Of a DNA stretch of 64,000 nucleotides, positions 1 through 33,730 are shown one piece after another. Each line of letters begins with the position of its first letter. Position 1 is the first letter of the stretch. The DNA comes from Proteles cristata cristata. Its lineage: Eukaryota > Chordata > Mammalia > Carnivora > Hyaenidae. The DNA is taken from NCBI GenBank assembly GCA_017311185.1, contig JAESUZ010002594.1, positions 248,001-312,000 of the forward strand, read 5' to 3'. The notes beneath the pieces were generated by a model, which had not been told where the DNA came from, did not search any database, and was given only the letters and a program-made list of their open reading frames with translations. Position numbers and translations under genes: made by a program.

Positions 1-105
1 CCATCTTCCAGATGGGAGAAGTGAACCCCAGAGAGATTAAGTTATATGCTAGAGATCACACAGCTAGTAGATGGCAGAGCTGAGACCCTCAACCCATCTG
101 ACCGA
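1..105 (-). repeat. MIR-like SINE fragment
   Basis: The stretch reads like the reverse complement of the MIR core: a 'cagatgggagaagtgaa' segment, then 'agatcacacagctagtagat' and 'ggcagagctgagaccc'. Judged by eye against the remembered consensus; boundaries are approximate and the left end is cut by the window. Confidence 0.45.
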
Positions 106-424
106 TCCCAAGGCCATGAGTTCTTGACTGCAGCCCTCCATGCAGACCACCCTCCCAAGAAAGGAGCCCAGGGCTGAGCTGAGTCAGGAGCCACAGGACT
201 AGCGGGTCTGGGGTCACCAGGGACTTGCACAAAAGAAGCACTTGCTCTCCCAAAACTCCCAAGTATCAGATGTTAAAATAAGCATCTTGTTTCCTGCATT
301 TCACAATTCATCTTGTCGTTGCCGCTTGCGTGTTTCTTGTCTGTCTCTCCCCTTAGAATGCCCCCCATTCTATGTATCTCCAGCACCTGACACAGTGAAT
401 GGATGACTGAATTGATTCGGGTAT

Positions 425-556
425 TAATTCTTCTTAATGTCATTAATTCATTCAACAAATTGATTGAGCACCTGTCTGTACTAAGTACTGTCCTCATGAT
501 GCTTACCGTCTAGTAAGACACTAAATAAATAATCACATACAAAAATCACAGAGAAA
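425..556 (-). repeat. L2 LINE fragment
   Basis: The segment 'attcattcaacaaattgatt' followed by 'gagcacctgtctgtactaag' and 'cttaccgtctagtaagac' resembles the reverse complement of the L2 3' end. It is interrupted on the right by the SINE at 557. Confidence 0.5.
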
Positions 557-739
557 GGGGCACCTGGGTGGCTCAGAGAAGTGTCCGACTTCGGCTCAGG
601 TCATGATCTCACGGTTCCTGGGTTCAAGCCCCGCGTTGGACTCTGTGCTGACAGCTAGCTCAGAGCCTGGAGCCTGCTTCAGATTCTGTGTCTCCCTCTC
701 TCTCTGACCTTCCCCTGCTCATGCTGTCTCTCTCAGAAA

Positions 740-782
<43 letters not shown>
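557..782 (+). repeat. Felid tRNA-derived SINE (CAN-SINE family)
   Basis: The element has the tRNA-like head 'ggggcacctgggtggctcag', the body with 'ggctcaggtcatgatctcac', a CT-rich stretch and an (AAAT)n tail at about 737-782. Similar 15-16 base stretches (about 541-556 and 790-805, one substitution) look like target-site duplications, so it inserted into older L2 DNA. Confidence 0.9.
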
Positions 783-876
783 CTTTTTTAAAATCACAGA
801 GGAAAAAAAAAAACTGCGACCAAGGCCAGAAAGGAAAAGTATGGGGCACTGAAAGTATACAACAGAAGCCCCTAAT

Positions 877-1066
877 TTATTTCTTTTGAGAGACAGACAG
901 AGAGCCAGCATGGGAGGGTCAGAGAGGGGGAGAGAGAGAAAATCCCAAGCAGGCTCCATACTGTCAGTGTAGAGCCCGGTGTGGGGCTTGAACTCATGAA
1001 CCGTGAGATCATGACTTGAGTTGAAACCAGAGTTGGATGCTCAACCAACTGAACCATGCAGAAACC
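877..1066 (-). repeat. Felid tRNA-derived SINE
   Basis: Reverse-orientation copy: T-rich start, 'gagagacagacagagagcc', 'ggggcttgaactcatgaacc', 'gtgagatcatgacttgagtt' and the degenerate tRNA head at the right end. 'cccctaattta'-like flanks on both sides suggest a diverged target-site duplication. More decayed than most copies in the window. Confidence 0.8.
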
Positions 1067-1659
1067 CCTGATTTAGCCGGGAGACTGTCAGTGAGGGCCT
1101 CCAGATCTGAAGGATGGAAGGGGGTGTGGTCCTAGGAGAGGAAATGGCCTCTGCAAAGATCCTAAGGACTGAATGAGCTGGATGCCTTTGAGAGACTGAG
1201 GGATGGTGGGTGCACTGAGGGTCTGGTCTCACCTTACCAGCGGTGGCCTGTGCTTCCTAGATCTGCCTGCAGGGGAGGGGAAGGAGAGGAGAGGGAGGCA
1301 TCCTCCATGTTTACAGTTGAACAGCCTTCTGCCAAAGACAGGGGGCACAAAGACAGCCAGCTTGAGGTTGGCCCAAGGACGGAACCAGCTTTGCCTCAGT
1401 GTCTCTGTGTCCAGACACCTGGACCCTGGTGGCTTTTCCTCAAGCCAGTGTAATTCAGGGAACGAGTCACAGAAAGTCACTCTGTCTGGGAAGCTATTGT
1501 GATGGCTCCAGAACAGGACGGGGGGTTGGGGGATGGGGATATGTCAAAGCAGGATCCCAGCAAGGAGGGCTTTGCAGAGTACGCGGTTTGTGTGACCAAG
1601 GCTATGTGTGGCTTCACCTGGCGGGGCTAGGGTGTAGCCAGTGCAGCACAGGGGGCTGG
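1067..1659. other. Non-coding stretch, no feature recognised
   Basis: I see no gene, repeat or splice-bounded open frame here. The open frames are short and overlap on both strands. GC content rises toward the CpG island to the right. Confidence 0.5.
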
Positions 1660-2560
1660 AGGCCACTGCCCACTGCCCGCCGCCTCCCCAGGGGGGCTCA
1701 GAGGAGGCCGGGGCTCATCGCGGCGAGAAACCTGGAGGAAGGAGTTAAGAAGGACGGGCTGATGACCGTGGAGACAGAGCTCTGTTTATCCAGGAAAAGA
1801 GGTCGTACGTAGGCAGCGGAGGCCCCTGCCAGCTCCTCCCAGAAGGACGGGGCTGGGGGAGCAAGCCGGAGAGGAAGCTGCTCCCCTCCGGGCTCTGAAC
1901 GCCTGCGGGCCAGAAGCCAGGAACCAGCGGCGGCCTACAGGTGAGGCCTGCACCCCGGGCGTCCGACAGAGCCTGCGGCGGGCTCGGACTCCCAGGCGGA
2001 CGGCCAGAACGTCGCGGTCCCGCGAGCGGGACTCGGGGGTGCGGTGAGCGAGCGGCGGCGGAGCCTCTGAGAGCCGCTCTGGGGGTGGCGGAGAATCAAT
2101 ACCTCCATTGTGCTCGGAGGTTTCCTGGGGAGAAGAGGAGTGGAGCGTGGGAGTGGCGGCCCAACGGCCGGGCCCCGCCCCGCGGACTCGGGATGCGGCG
2201 GGGCTGGGAGGCTGGGAACGGGACAGCCAGGTTGGGGCGGAGGGGACTCTGTGTCCCCGAGAGGTGCGTCTCCTTGGACCGGCCCTGGGTGCTCGCAGGA
2301 CAGCAGCCGGGTGTGCAGCGAGGGTGCTTCTGGCCTGGAGCCACTCGGAAAGAAGAGGGGGGAGCGAGAGGAGGAAGGTGGGGCCAAAGGATGGCTCCTT
2401 CTTAGGAGGCTCGCGCCGCCGGGCGCAGGGAAGGCGGCCAGAGGGGGCGCCGGACAAGACCTTGGAAGAGAGTCTGAGTATTCGGGACGCGCGAGGGAGA
2501 AGGGGAAGAGCCTGCCTAGGGCCTCTGTGCCTCTTCGGGGGAGCAGGATGTACAAGCGGG
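1660..2560 (+). promoter_or_regulatory. C2CD4D: CpG island, probable C2CD4D promoter and 5' non-coding exon
   Basis: This block is GC-rich with frequent CpG, unlike the flanks, and ends about 430 bases before the C2CD4D start codon. Strong donor-like sites lie inside it, notably CAG/GTGAGG at 1940/1941 and GCG/GTGAGC at 2043/2044. A good acceptor (ttctccccag) ends at 2783. A non-coding exon spliced to the coding exon is therefore plausible. The exact transcription start and exon ends cannot be read from sequence alone. Confidence 0.55.
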
Positions 2561-2748
2561 GTTTGGGATCTGGGTCCGTGTGTGTGTGACTACAGACCTT
2601 GTGATGATTAGAGAATGTTCCTCTAATTCTCCTAACAATAGCCTAGAGTTCTTTCTAGGGGGTGTGCTGGGCCTTCTGATCCTTTAGTGAGTGAGCACCG
2701 TTAGCACTAATTGCAGAGTCTGTGCGTGTGTCCGAGGCCCCCATCTGA

Positions 2749-4029
<1,281 letters not shown>

Positions 4030-4117
4030 ACTGAGAACCTGTCTTTTCCTCAGGAGGCCTCCTCTAGGTCTGCAGTATTCATTCGTTTCAGTCGCCCGGC
4101 CTGTATTAATTTTTGCT

Positions 4118-4123
4118 AATAAA
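4118..4123 (+). terminator. C2CD4D: Polyadenylation signal of C2CD4D
   Basis: AATAAA lies 89 bases after the C2CD4D stop codon and is followed by a GT-containing stretch (gtgtctgc). It would give a very short 3' UTR. Confidence 0.75.
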
Positions 4124-4261
4124 GTGTCTGCTTCTAGCAGGATTCCTCCCCCTCGTTTGGCGCCCTACACCCTCAGATCTGCAGCCTACTCTCTTCCCTC
4201 TGCCACGGCTGTGCCAGGGATGGAAGAAGCTTATTCACACTGAGTTGGAGCAGACCTCGAG

Positions 4262-4400
4262 TGGTAGTTCTCAAACTTGAATAAGCATTAGAATAACCAG
4301 ACATCAGCAATCCTGAATGAGTGTGTTAAATATGCAAAATCCTGGGCCCCATCCCCAAGAGATGCTGAAGCTAGTTTAATAGGTCTGGGCTGCCCAGGTC
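4262..4400 (+). repeat. MER5A-like hAT DNA transposon remnant
   Basis: The left end 'ggtagttctcaaacttgaat' and the internal 'atcctgggccccatcccc' followed by 'aataggtctgggc' match the remembered MER5A consensus. It is non-autonomous, with no coding capacity. Boundaries are approximate. Confidence 0.6.
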
Positions 4401-4896
4401 CTGGGGTCCTGTCCGAAAAAGGCCGCCACCCCTCCAGGGGGCCCTCCGATCACGAATCACTCCATCAGTCACTCCAGGAAAAAAGCTCTATGACTGAAAC
4501 AAACATCAGCCACTCCTCCTCCCGCCCAGTCCCGCCAGCGCCCACCCCCCAGCGCTGCCAGTCTCACCCCCTCACTCCAGGGTTCCAACAGTCCTCCACT
4601 CATCTACTCCACACTGTACCCACATCTGTCCTGAAAAGAGATGAAATTTCCGTGTCTTGAGGAGTGAGTCAGTAGAGGTCAGACACACAGTGCTGAGTTA
4701 GGTGTTCTCCCTCTTGCTTATTCCAGTGCCATCCTAGGGGGTGAAGCTGGAGTCAAGAGTCAGAGCAGCACTTGGGGACTGAATGATGGAGATAAATGTC
4801 CCAGGGATTAATATGGGGAGGGAGTCCCACCCGAGAGTGGGAGCACTTCTTAAGGATGCCCAGTGATTAGGGGGAGGGTGGGGAAGGAGATGGATA

Positions 4897-4907
4897 AATG
4901 TAGGTCA
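4897..4907 (+). promoter_or_regulatory. ROR/REV-ERB response-element match
   Basis: AATGTAGGTCA fits the monomeric ROR element (A/T-A-A/T-N-T-A/G-GGTCA) exactly. With this degeneracy about one match is expected by chance in a window of this size on two strands, so it is only a candidate. Confidence 0.25.
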
Positions 4908-5394
4908 GATTGTATTTACCTCCTACCTAAATGTCCCTGACGTCAGCAGTGACCTTCTTCTCTCTCTCCACCTTCCCTGAAGTTGGTTCCTCTTGGCTCA
5001 CGCAGGCTTAGAGAAAGGAAGGAGGAAGGAAGGGGGGCAGGGAAGGAGGGGAGAAGGCACTGGGCCAACTCAGCTTCTTTCCCTTTCCCCCTTGGGCCCT
5101 TTCTCAGTTTTCTTTGTGCCCTGAATGGGGAGGGGGGTGGGGGAAGCGCCTGCCGGATCCTGACAGCCCTCGGTATGTGTAATGCTAACACAACACACAC
5201 ATAGCTCCATTCACATCGCATGGATTCCTTCTCCCTCCTCTGGCCAGGTACCCCCACCTGCTGCTCCAGCCCAAGGCCAGGAAACTCTCGCTCCAGATGT
5301 CCACCAGGTGGTAGCATTGACCAAACAATAGTAAGTGCTAACAGCTACAAGGATTGTCCCAAAGCAAGGAACTAACTGTTCAACAACTTGTCAA

Positions 5395-5545
5395 TTCAGT
5401 TTCTTCTTCCCAGCAATTCCCAGGAGGGTTAAATACTATTATTATCCAATGTGACCTTGGCCTTTACTCATCTAGTGAGGAGTAAAGCTAGGGTTCGAAC
5501 CCACAGAGTATGGCTTGAGTCTGGGCTCTTAATCCACTCACTGCA
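5395..5545 (-). repeat. MIR-like SINE fragment
   Basis: 'aaagctagggttcgaaccca' and 'tgggctcttaatccactcac' match the reverse complement of the MIR tRNA-like head; 'actattattatccaat' matches its core side. Confidence 0.55.
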
Positions 5546-5888
5546 TAATATACAGGTGCCAGTGGTGGCCTCCCAACCAAGTCACCCTGAGAGGGGTCCC
5601 CCCTGCCCTAGGACGTCAGCGCTCCTATTTTTTTCAGTCTGTGAAGTCACCCATGGGTCTAGCTCTGTCCTTCGTACTATCCTACTTCAGCCCCAACCCG
5701 CACCCCCACCACAACCTTTGGTAAGCGACTGCATTTGATGTCCAGTTGGAAGTCCCTGGAAAGAAACGTAGAGGCCACTTAACTTTCATTCATGGGTTCC
5801 TGCAATACAAGGTAGGGGAGGCCCCACGAGGTGCCAGGCAGGGGTCAAAACAGACATGGGGCTCAGAGAAGTTACAAAGTCAGTCAGT

Positions 5889-5895
<7 letters not shown>

Positions 5896-5919
<24 letters not shown>
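5896..5919 (+). repeat. Poly-A run
   Basis: An uninterrupted run of about 23 A residues. The sequence before it does not look like a SINE in this library, so its origin is unclear. Confidence 0.8.
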
Positions 5920-6074
5920 GGAAAAAAGTTACTTGGTAACATAGAGAAAAAGCAAGCAGGAAAGGGGCATGGAAAAGGGGAGTCAGATAAAAAGAAGGGA
6001 GACTACAGGAATGGAAAGAGAGAGAGATGGACCAACGTGTCTTTTTTTTAACCACAGGACTTCGTACCAGGTTC

Positions 6075-6185
6075 TGCGCTTTACCTGTTATCCCTGTAAT
6101 CATCACAACCACTCAGTAAGCTAGGTATGGTTTGTTAGTCCCATTTTCCTGACAGGTAGATCGGGGGAAAGGCTTGGCCGCAGGG
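6075..6185 (-). repeat. MIR-like SINE fragment
   Basis: 'gtaatcatcacaaccactca' and 'gtcccattttcctgacaggt' resemble the reverse complement of the MIR 3' half. Confidence 0.4.
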
Positions 6186-7154
6186 AAGGTTGAGGACCCT
6201 GGCTTGGCGAGACGCCCCCCACTCCCCCAACCCTGCTGCTCAGAGGAGGCTGGGAGGTGGGAATTCAAATTCACTCAGTTCACAGCTGTCAGTGCCCCCT
6301 GTGATGGGGCCACGGTGTCCCTGGAGGAGCTTCTTGGCTAGCTAAAGCCACAAACATGCCCTAGGACAAATAAGGTCCTCAGAACCTCTTGTGTGCACAC
6401 AGCTGGGGCCTCAAAGCCTCTTGCAGGACAGCTTTATTGTTCCCTTTTTACCGATGTGATACCTGAAGACTAACCAGTGGCAGGCCACCTTCTTATCCAA
6501 GTTGTTTGGCTCTAAAAATCAGTGCTCCTGCCTTTCAACCCTCCTTGCTGCGTCCAAGCCTAAGTGACCACAAAGGCTCATTGACAGATGAGTGGTACAG
6601 GCAGGGTCACCGTAGAAAGTTCAGGGCCAGGAGCTGGGGTCAAACTCCTGCCGTTCCCTCCACCCACAGTGGCCTTTGTGACAGGAAAGGGGAGGGGTGG
6701 GGTGGAGGCTGTGAGATCTACAGATGTTTATAGAGCCTGGTTGTGCTTTATCTAGTGGTTCAGGGAGGAGGAGGGACAACCCCCTCCCTAGGTCACTCCC
6801 GTGGGTTGTCTCCCCCAGCATGGACCTCGTAGAGAAGACCCAAGAAAGGTTGTCCTAATCAGTGAATCAGAATTCCCAGAGGGGGTGGCCCTTGAAGGAT
6901 AGGGCTAGGGTAGCATGTGGTACGCTGGCTGCCCAGGCCTCACATATACTTTCCACCTTCACACCCCCAGGCCCTCCCTGGAAGGGCAGGCTTGCACTGA
7001 GCTTTAAGTGGTTTCTGTGGTTTAGGGGCTGGGGAGGAAGGGAAAACAAGCCGGTGACTGCTCCCCAGTTCCAAGCCACCACCACCACCCTCCACCCTCT
7101 CCAGGCTGCTTGCCCCTTGCATTGAGATTCCCCAGCCTGATAAGGGAACTTGGG

Positions 7155-7160
7155 CACGTG
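7155..7160. promoter_or_regulatory. RORC: Canonical E-box CACGTG
   Basis: A palindromic CACGTG about 2.2 kb upstream of the RORgamma first coding exon. Such sites bind CLOCK-BMAL1, USF or MYC-family factors. A second copy is at 8288. Confidence 0.3.
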
Positions 7161-8287
7161 GGGGTGAAATGATTCTCAGATCCCTATCAGCCTCTTCCTT
7201 GCATAAAAACGTAAGAATGTATTTGAGGAGGAAAAAACCACTGCCTGATTTGAAAGGACTGATTCCTTAGCAAAGAGGCTGTGATTGGAGCAGGAAGGAG
7301 GAAGGTTAGGCATAAGGGGGGACTTCCAAATGGATGACCGCGGCACCTTCTTGGCCTAGGGAGAAAGAGCCCGAGGCAGGTTTGCTTAGGGCAGGGAAGG
7401 GGTAGAGACCAGGAGACATGTGACTCACAAAGGCCCAGAGGCCAGGACCCTGTCTTCCCAGCCCAGTCACTTCACCCCTACCCCCACACAGTGGCACAAT
7501 TAGCATGGCTGGGAGAGGCGGCCATGCCTGTAGTACCTGGGGTGGGCAGGACCGCCTGGCATGGTGCCAGGGCCTCCACTCTGTACCCACAACCGAGAGG
7601 TCAGAAAAGACCCTGGTAGACCCAGAGTCGCGGAGGAAGAGAGGCTGAAAGAGGAGAGAAGATGGAAAGGCACAGAGAGAGGATGGAACCCCAGATAGGG
7701 AGGGGCTGGCAGGGAGAGACACGGAGAGAGGACTCTGAGCAGAAGCAAAGCCGATCTAGGAAGGGGAGGGCAGTCCAGCCGGCCCCAGCCCTGCCCTGCA
7801 GCCCGTCCCTCTGCCTCTGGCTGGCTCCACCCGTCTGCCAGAGGGCTCTGGGTATTTGGAGAGCTTTGCCTCTCACCCCAAGCGTGCCAGCAGGGGAGAG
7901 CCCCAAAGTAGCCCAGCATCCTGTTCTGTGCCAAGAAGTCTACACAGAAGCATGGGCCATGCATTCACCAAAAGGACCCGGGCTAATCAGAGGCGCAAAC
8001 ACACACAGTCAGACTCTCCACATGCGAAGGTCCCCAGAAGTGTCCACCCCATTCCTGTTCGCTCCCTATCCCCTTGCCCACTATCCTAGGAGCAGGGCAG
8101 ACCTTCTCCACTTCTAACCTTTGTCCCTTAAGCTGCAGCCATTGGGAGACACTGGGGGGCTACCCAGGAATGGAGGTGCTGATGGTGACGAGAGTGTGAA
8201 GCTCCAGAGAGGGGCAGGAGTGGAGGATGGCGAGGTGGGAGGGCAGAGGAGGGCAAGCCAGCTGCCCGCCCTCTCCACGCCAGGTGC

Positions 8288-8293
8288 CACGTG
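8288..8293. promoter_or_regulatory. RORC: Canonical E-box CACGTG
   Basis: A palindromic CACGTG about 1.0 kb upstream of the RORgamma start codon, within CACGTGCTGTGG. RORgamma expression is circadian in metabolic tissues, so a clock E-box is plausible but not demonstrated. Confidence 0.35.
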
Positions 8294-8889
8294 CTGTGGG
8301 TGGCTGGGTCCTGCTCTGCTGTTTACCAGCTGGGAGTGAGAGCAGGGGGAGGCGCCAGGGAGCCGCCCCACTGCAGCCTGGCCCCTAGCCAGCGGCCTGT
8401 TGGGTAACCAGGAGAGCCAGGCCCAGCTAATCAAACTCTGGACCAAGGCTGTGCAGGAGAGAAGGGGCATCCGGGACCTACACTAACTTCATTCTTTCCC
8501 AAGGTCTTGTTCTGTCCCTGGCTTTATTCTGTCTTCCACAGCGCAGGCCCTGGCGTGGGCCTCCAACTTCCTCCAACTAGTGCAGAGCATGCATGCCCTC
8601 TCTCCTCTCCTCGCCTTTCCCCTCCCAGCTCCCCTCTGTCCCCCTCCCCCCCTCCCCCACACTCCTCTAGCCCTGCCCTGCGGCCCTGTGGAGGCATCAG
8701 GAGCCAGGGGATCCTAGGGAAGGACAGCGAGGCACAGGGGCTAAGCAGTCAGAGGCCTCGAGGAACTGAAGGGCCACGGGAGGAGTCTGACCTCATCCAG
8801 GAGAAGAGGCAGAGTCCACCCTCCCCCCAGAGAAGCCGCCCCTTCCCCGCCTCCCCTGTTCATTTTCCCTATCTTGGTTCAGATAGAAA

Positions 8890-9105
8890 ACACACTATTC
8901 TGAAGTCACAAAGACCTGGGTTCAAATCCCAGTGCAGCCATGTATTGTCCTTGGGCAAGTCAGTAATATCAAAAAATATTTGAGCATCACGTAGCTTGTG
9001 GGTAAATCTGGAATTGTGGTAGATACAGTGAGAATGGAAGAAATCACAGATTTACATAAAGTGCCTGGCAAAGGGCCAGGCACACAGTAGGTGATCAATA
9101 AATGC
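8890..9105 (+). repeat. MIR SINE, near full length
   Basis: 'gacctgggttcaaatcccag' with 'ccttgggcaagtcagtaa' matches the MIR head and core. 'cacagtaggtgatcaataaa' matches the 3' end. It lies directly before the RORgamma first exon. Confidence 0.65.
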
Positions 9106-9332
9106 CAGCCATCTTCCCTTCACTCATCTGTTTCTCTTCAAAGCTCCAAACTGCTCCTCCGGGCTCTCCCCTTGTCCCCTCCTGGTGCCAGGCCACTCTG
9201 CCAGCCACTCCTTTCCCCTGCCTGCTGACGGGCCAGGTGCTCCCTCCCTGCTCCCTCCCCCCTCCCCTGGGCCCTGCTCCCTGCCCTCCTGGGCAGCCGG
9301 GGCAGCAAGGACGGCACCAAGGGAGCTGCCCC

Positions 9333-30450
<21,118 letters not shown>

Positions 30451-31741
30451 CTGAGAGGAGGGACTCCTTCCCTTCTCTAGAGCCTACTGGCCCTCCCCCC
30501 AACCCCCCTCCTACCCTCACCTTTCTCTTTCTCGTGCCCCCAGAGGGTGGACCCTGCCTGTTCGTTGGGGGTGAGCAACCGCTGAGACTGGTTTTCTGCC
30601 TGCAGGCTTGTCTGGCAGTGGGCCAGAGCCAGAGTGGGTGGGGACGAGGGGACAGCCTCTCCAGCCTCGGCCTGGCTGCATCTCCTTTACCACGACCCTT
30701 CACCCCCGGCTTCTGAGAGCTCCAGGGTGGCACATAAGGACCTCTAGGAGGACTGTGGTGTCCGCCAGACGCCGGGGGGACTGGGGCACCCTGGACGAAC
30801 AGAACTCAACGCTGGGCTCAGAAGCTAAGAACAGGACTCTGAGATACCTCATTGCATTTCCCTGTGGGCTCTGGCTGGGGAGATGTGTCAAGCTCAGAGA
30901 CTGGCGGCTGGAGCCCAGAAGACCTGTATATAACATGAACCCGGATCAGATTTGCTGCCTTCCCTCTTCCTCTCAGCTCAGCCAGGAAGTGGTTGGGCAC
31001 ACTTCCCTTTTCCCAGGGTCTAAAAAAAACTGGATATGTAGAGGGTAAGGATGGGATGGGGGTCAGGGGTTGGGACAGTCTTTTATGGGATTTAGGTATA
31101 GGGATGGGGTACAATGGGGGCCAAGAGCATCACAGATGAGTCACAACTCAACCCTCTTACATGCACTTTAGAAATAGACACCAACCTAGTGAGAGACACA
31201 CATCCACACACAGGTGAAACACACACTCACAAACTCAGCCTGCAGTACACACCTCTGTAGGCACATTTACTCTGCCAGTCCTCTGCCTATCCGGAGGTCA
31301 CAGCTCAGAGGTGCTTAGTGGCCTCAGGGGAGATGTCCCCATCCTGAGGGACCCGGAACATTTTCATGGTGCTCCGTTCCACCAACCTTAGACCTGAAGA
31401 GCCTCAACTCCGCCCCAGCCCCAGCTGTCTTCTAGCACAAGAAACCCCAGGAGAAGGAGAGATGGCTGGGTGCTGGTCCGTCAGATGGCCACAGACAGAC
31501 CCTCGGAGTCCTGCTGCCGTGATGGAGAAAGGAAACAGTGATGGGGCCCCACTAGCACTAGCAGGGAGGAGTCCAGGGAACAGGGCAGGCACCTGCTTCT
31601 CCGGGGCTGGAACTTCTCTTGCTTGGCTTTACAAATGGCTGTGAGCCCCCCTCTAAGGGATAAACAGCAGGTGATGGGGGGGGGCCTTCTCAGGGGAGGG
31701 GTTTAGTAGGCTAGACATAAACCCCAACTTGTGCTATTCTT

Positions 31742-31747
31742 TATAAA
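31742..31747 (+). terminator. RORC: Possible RORC polyadenylation signal (TATAAA)
   Basis: No AATAAA occurs in the expected RORC 3' UTR. The variant TATAAA lies about 1.3 kb after the stop, close to the remembered 3' UTR length in human RORC. The assignment is tentative. Confidence 0.4.
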
Positions 31748-32200
31748 ATTATGTTAAAGGCCAGAGGCATGTGTGGCAGGGGCCGGGGGCAGGGGGAGGG
31801 TCTTAAATCAGACTACTGACCAGCTGCTCTCTGCTGTCTCTCTCCTGCTGTGTGGAGACCCAGGTTTCCAGCCCAGCAACCCATGAGCATTGAAAGGATT
31901 GCAGCCCCCACTCTGAACAGCCCCCCGGGGAGGCTTGGGAGCTGCTCCTCGGGAACCCCCTCCCCAGGAGGAATCTCAAACTAAGCCCCACGACAGATGT
32001 CCTGGATGGAGAACTTTCCCCACAAAATGATACCCAGGGGGACGTTTAGATTGAAAGGCTGCACAGAATCGCCCCGCAGCTGGGAGACTAAGAGCCCCCC
32101 GAGGAAGGTGCTAGCCCCCAGAGCTCTCCAGAGGGGAGTCAGGGTGCCCACCAGAGACCCTTGAGGGGCTGCTGGCTACCTCCACTTCCCGACCCCTCCC

Positions 32201-32372
32201 AGACCCTGAGTCCCTGTCTGTGCGCCCCCCCAGTCCCATAGTGGCGTTAGCTGCAGTCCTCCCTGGCCTCCCGAACCCCGAGTCCCCGTCCGTGCTCCCC
32301 CTTCCCCATCCATGCTGCCCCCCCTCCCCCCCACCAGGCCCCTAGTGGCGCTAGCTGCAGCCCTCCCCCGGC
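32201..32372 (+). repeat. Diverged tandem duplication upstream of LINGO4 exon 1
   Basis: Two copies share 'ctgagtccctgtctgtgc'-like starts (about 32204 and 32276) and the core tagtggcgytagctgcag (32239-32256 and 32343-32360). The second copy carries an extra CT-rich segment of about 33 bases. Confidence 0.7.
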
Positions 32373-32379
32373 AGCTTTA

Positions 32380-32678
32380 TTTATTTATTTTGCACCAACA
32401 GGGTTGCTGCAGACTCATTCTCGCCTGGTTTAAAAAGAGAGAGAGGAAAAAAAAAAAGGAGAAATGCTTTCTGGCTCTTTTCTCTACCTCGGTCTTGGCA
32501 GCAGTGGCCACAGCAGCAACAGCAGCCCCAGCAGGCGGGCGGGAGGGCGGCGGGCAGAGAGGGGAGCCGGGGGGCAGCCGGGCACTGGCGGTGCCGGCCG
32601 CAGTGCCGCTTGAATGGGGCAGCCCCCAGCCCTGGCCAGAGGCCGCGTCCAACTCGATGCCGCCCTCCAGCTTCCCGG
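32380..32678 (+). promoter_or_regulatory. LINGO4: Candidate LINGO4 promoter and non-coding exon 1
   Basis: A GC-rich patch with CpG and CAG repeats ends at a near-consensus donor, CCCGG/GTAAGT (GT at 32679). It lies about 2.5 kb upstream of the LINGO4 coding exon, which begins at an acceptor, so a non-coding first exon is expected nearby. A T-rich segment with 'tttatttatttattttgc' precedes it. The transcription start is not determined. Confidence 0.5.
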
Positions 32679-33730
32679 GTAAGTGCCCCCACCTTCTGTC
32701 CCGAAGCTACAGCTGCCCTTCTCTACAACATTCTCAGGGACAAGGCCAGACACGACGTCGCTTTCAGACTAAGGGGCTTGTGCCCCTCCTGCCCCCCCCC
32801 GCCCCCAACCAGCCATTGATCCTGGCCCCACAGGACTTTGGTGGGAAACTGACATGTCCCAGACACCCCACAGGGAAGGACTCTAAAGAGACCTCCCTCC
32901 ATCTTCCCAGCACCTCTTCTACCTCTGGGAAGGGTTTCTCCACAACCAGGGTGGAAACGCCAGAAATCTTTCCCCTGAGAGCCCCCTCCCCACACAGGCC
33001 CCCACGCCTCCTGTCAGGTCTGCTCCAAAGGTTCAGCTGTGTCTCTGGACTGCCACACAGAGACGCAGAGAAGAAAGCTTCCTATTCCTTGAGGGCATGA
33101 TGCCCCAGACCCCACCCCATTCAAAGACAGAAGTGGTTCTGACACCCATTTCTTCCTGCAAAGTGGCTGGAAGCCAGGCTTGTAGCCATGGAGACTGGCA
33201 AGGGAAGTTTGTGATTAAATTAGCCACGTTATAAATAAAGCAAAGGGGCTGTCCCCAGACCCCCCAGCCACTGGGCCCGCAGGGGCTAGGAGGAAACTCA
33301 CCAAAGGCTTTGGGGACTGGGAGGAAACTCACCGGAGGGGGAGGGAGGGAAGCGGGGCTACACGCCTCAGTGCACTTTTGCTGAATGCAGAGCAGAAGGG
33401 ATGGGCAGGAACTGCAGCGGTAGTGATAAAGAGCTAGCTATCGGGTGGACTTCCCAGAACAGGCATCGTGACACCGAGGGAGACTGGAGAACTCTCAGCA
33501 TGCCCCAGATGCCTGCTAGGCTGGGCTGGGGACGGTGGGCGAGGAACCTGGTGGGCGTTGAGCCTGGTGGGCGGCCTCTCTCATTCAAAGCCTCAAGATG
33601 GGGTCCTACATCCCTCTGCTCTCCTGGCCTCTGCTCTCCAGTTTCCCACAAGTACAGCATGAGAGGTACCTTCTAGAGGAGGGGTGCAGAGCCTCGCTCC
33701 AGTCAGGACCCGGGGACAGGATCCTCCCAA

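Larger units (their letters stand above)
4400..9100. other. C2CD4D-RORC intergenic region
   Basis: No coding exon was recognised. The region holds several old MIR-like fragments, a 23-24 base poly-A run near 5896, GA-rich and CT-rich simple sequence (about 5015-5060 and 8590-8660), and scattered transcription-factor-like motifs listed separately. Open frames are short and lack conserved splice borders. Confidence 0.6.

Noticed and set aside
1786..2611. Several 150-220 codon open frames on both strands
   Set aside because: They sit in the CpG island, overlap in all frames and show low-complexity Pro/Arg/Gly/Ala composition typical of GC-rich chance frames.
32312..33100. 262-codon open frame through the candidate LINGO4 exon 1
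   Set aside because: It runs across a strong splice donor, contains poly-pyrimidine-derived low-complexity sequence and matches no family I know.
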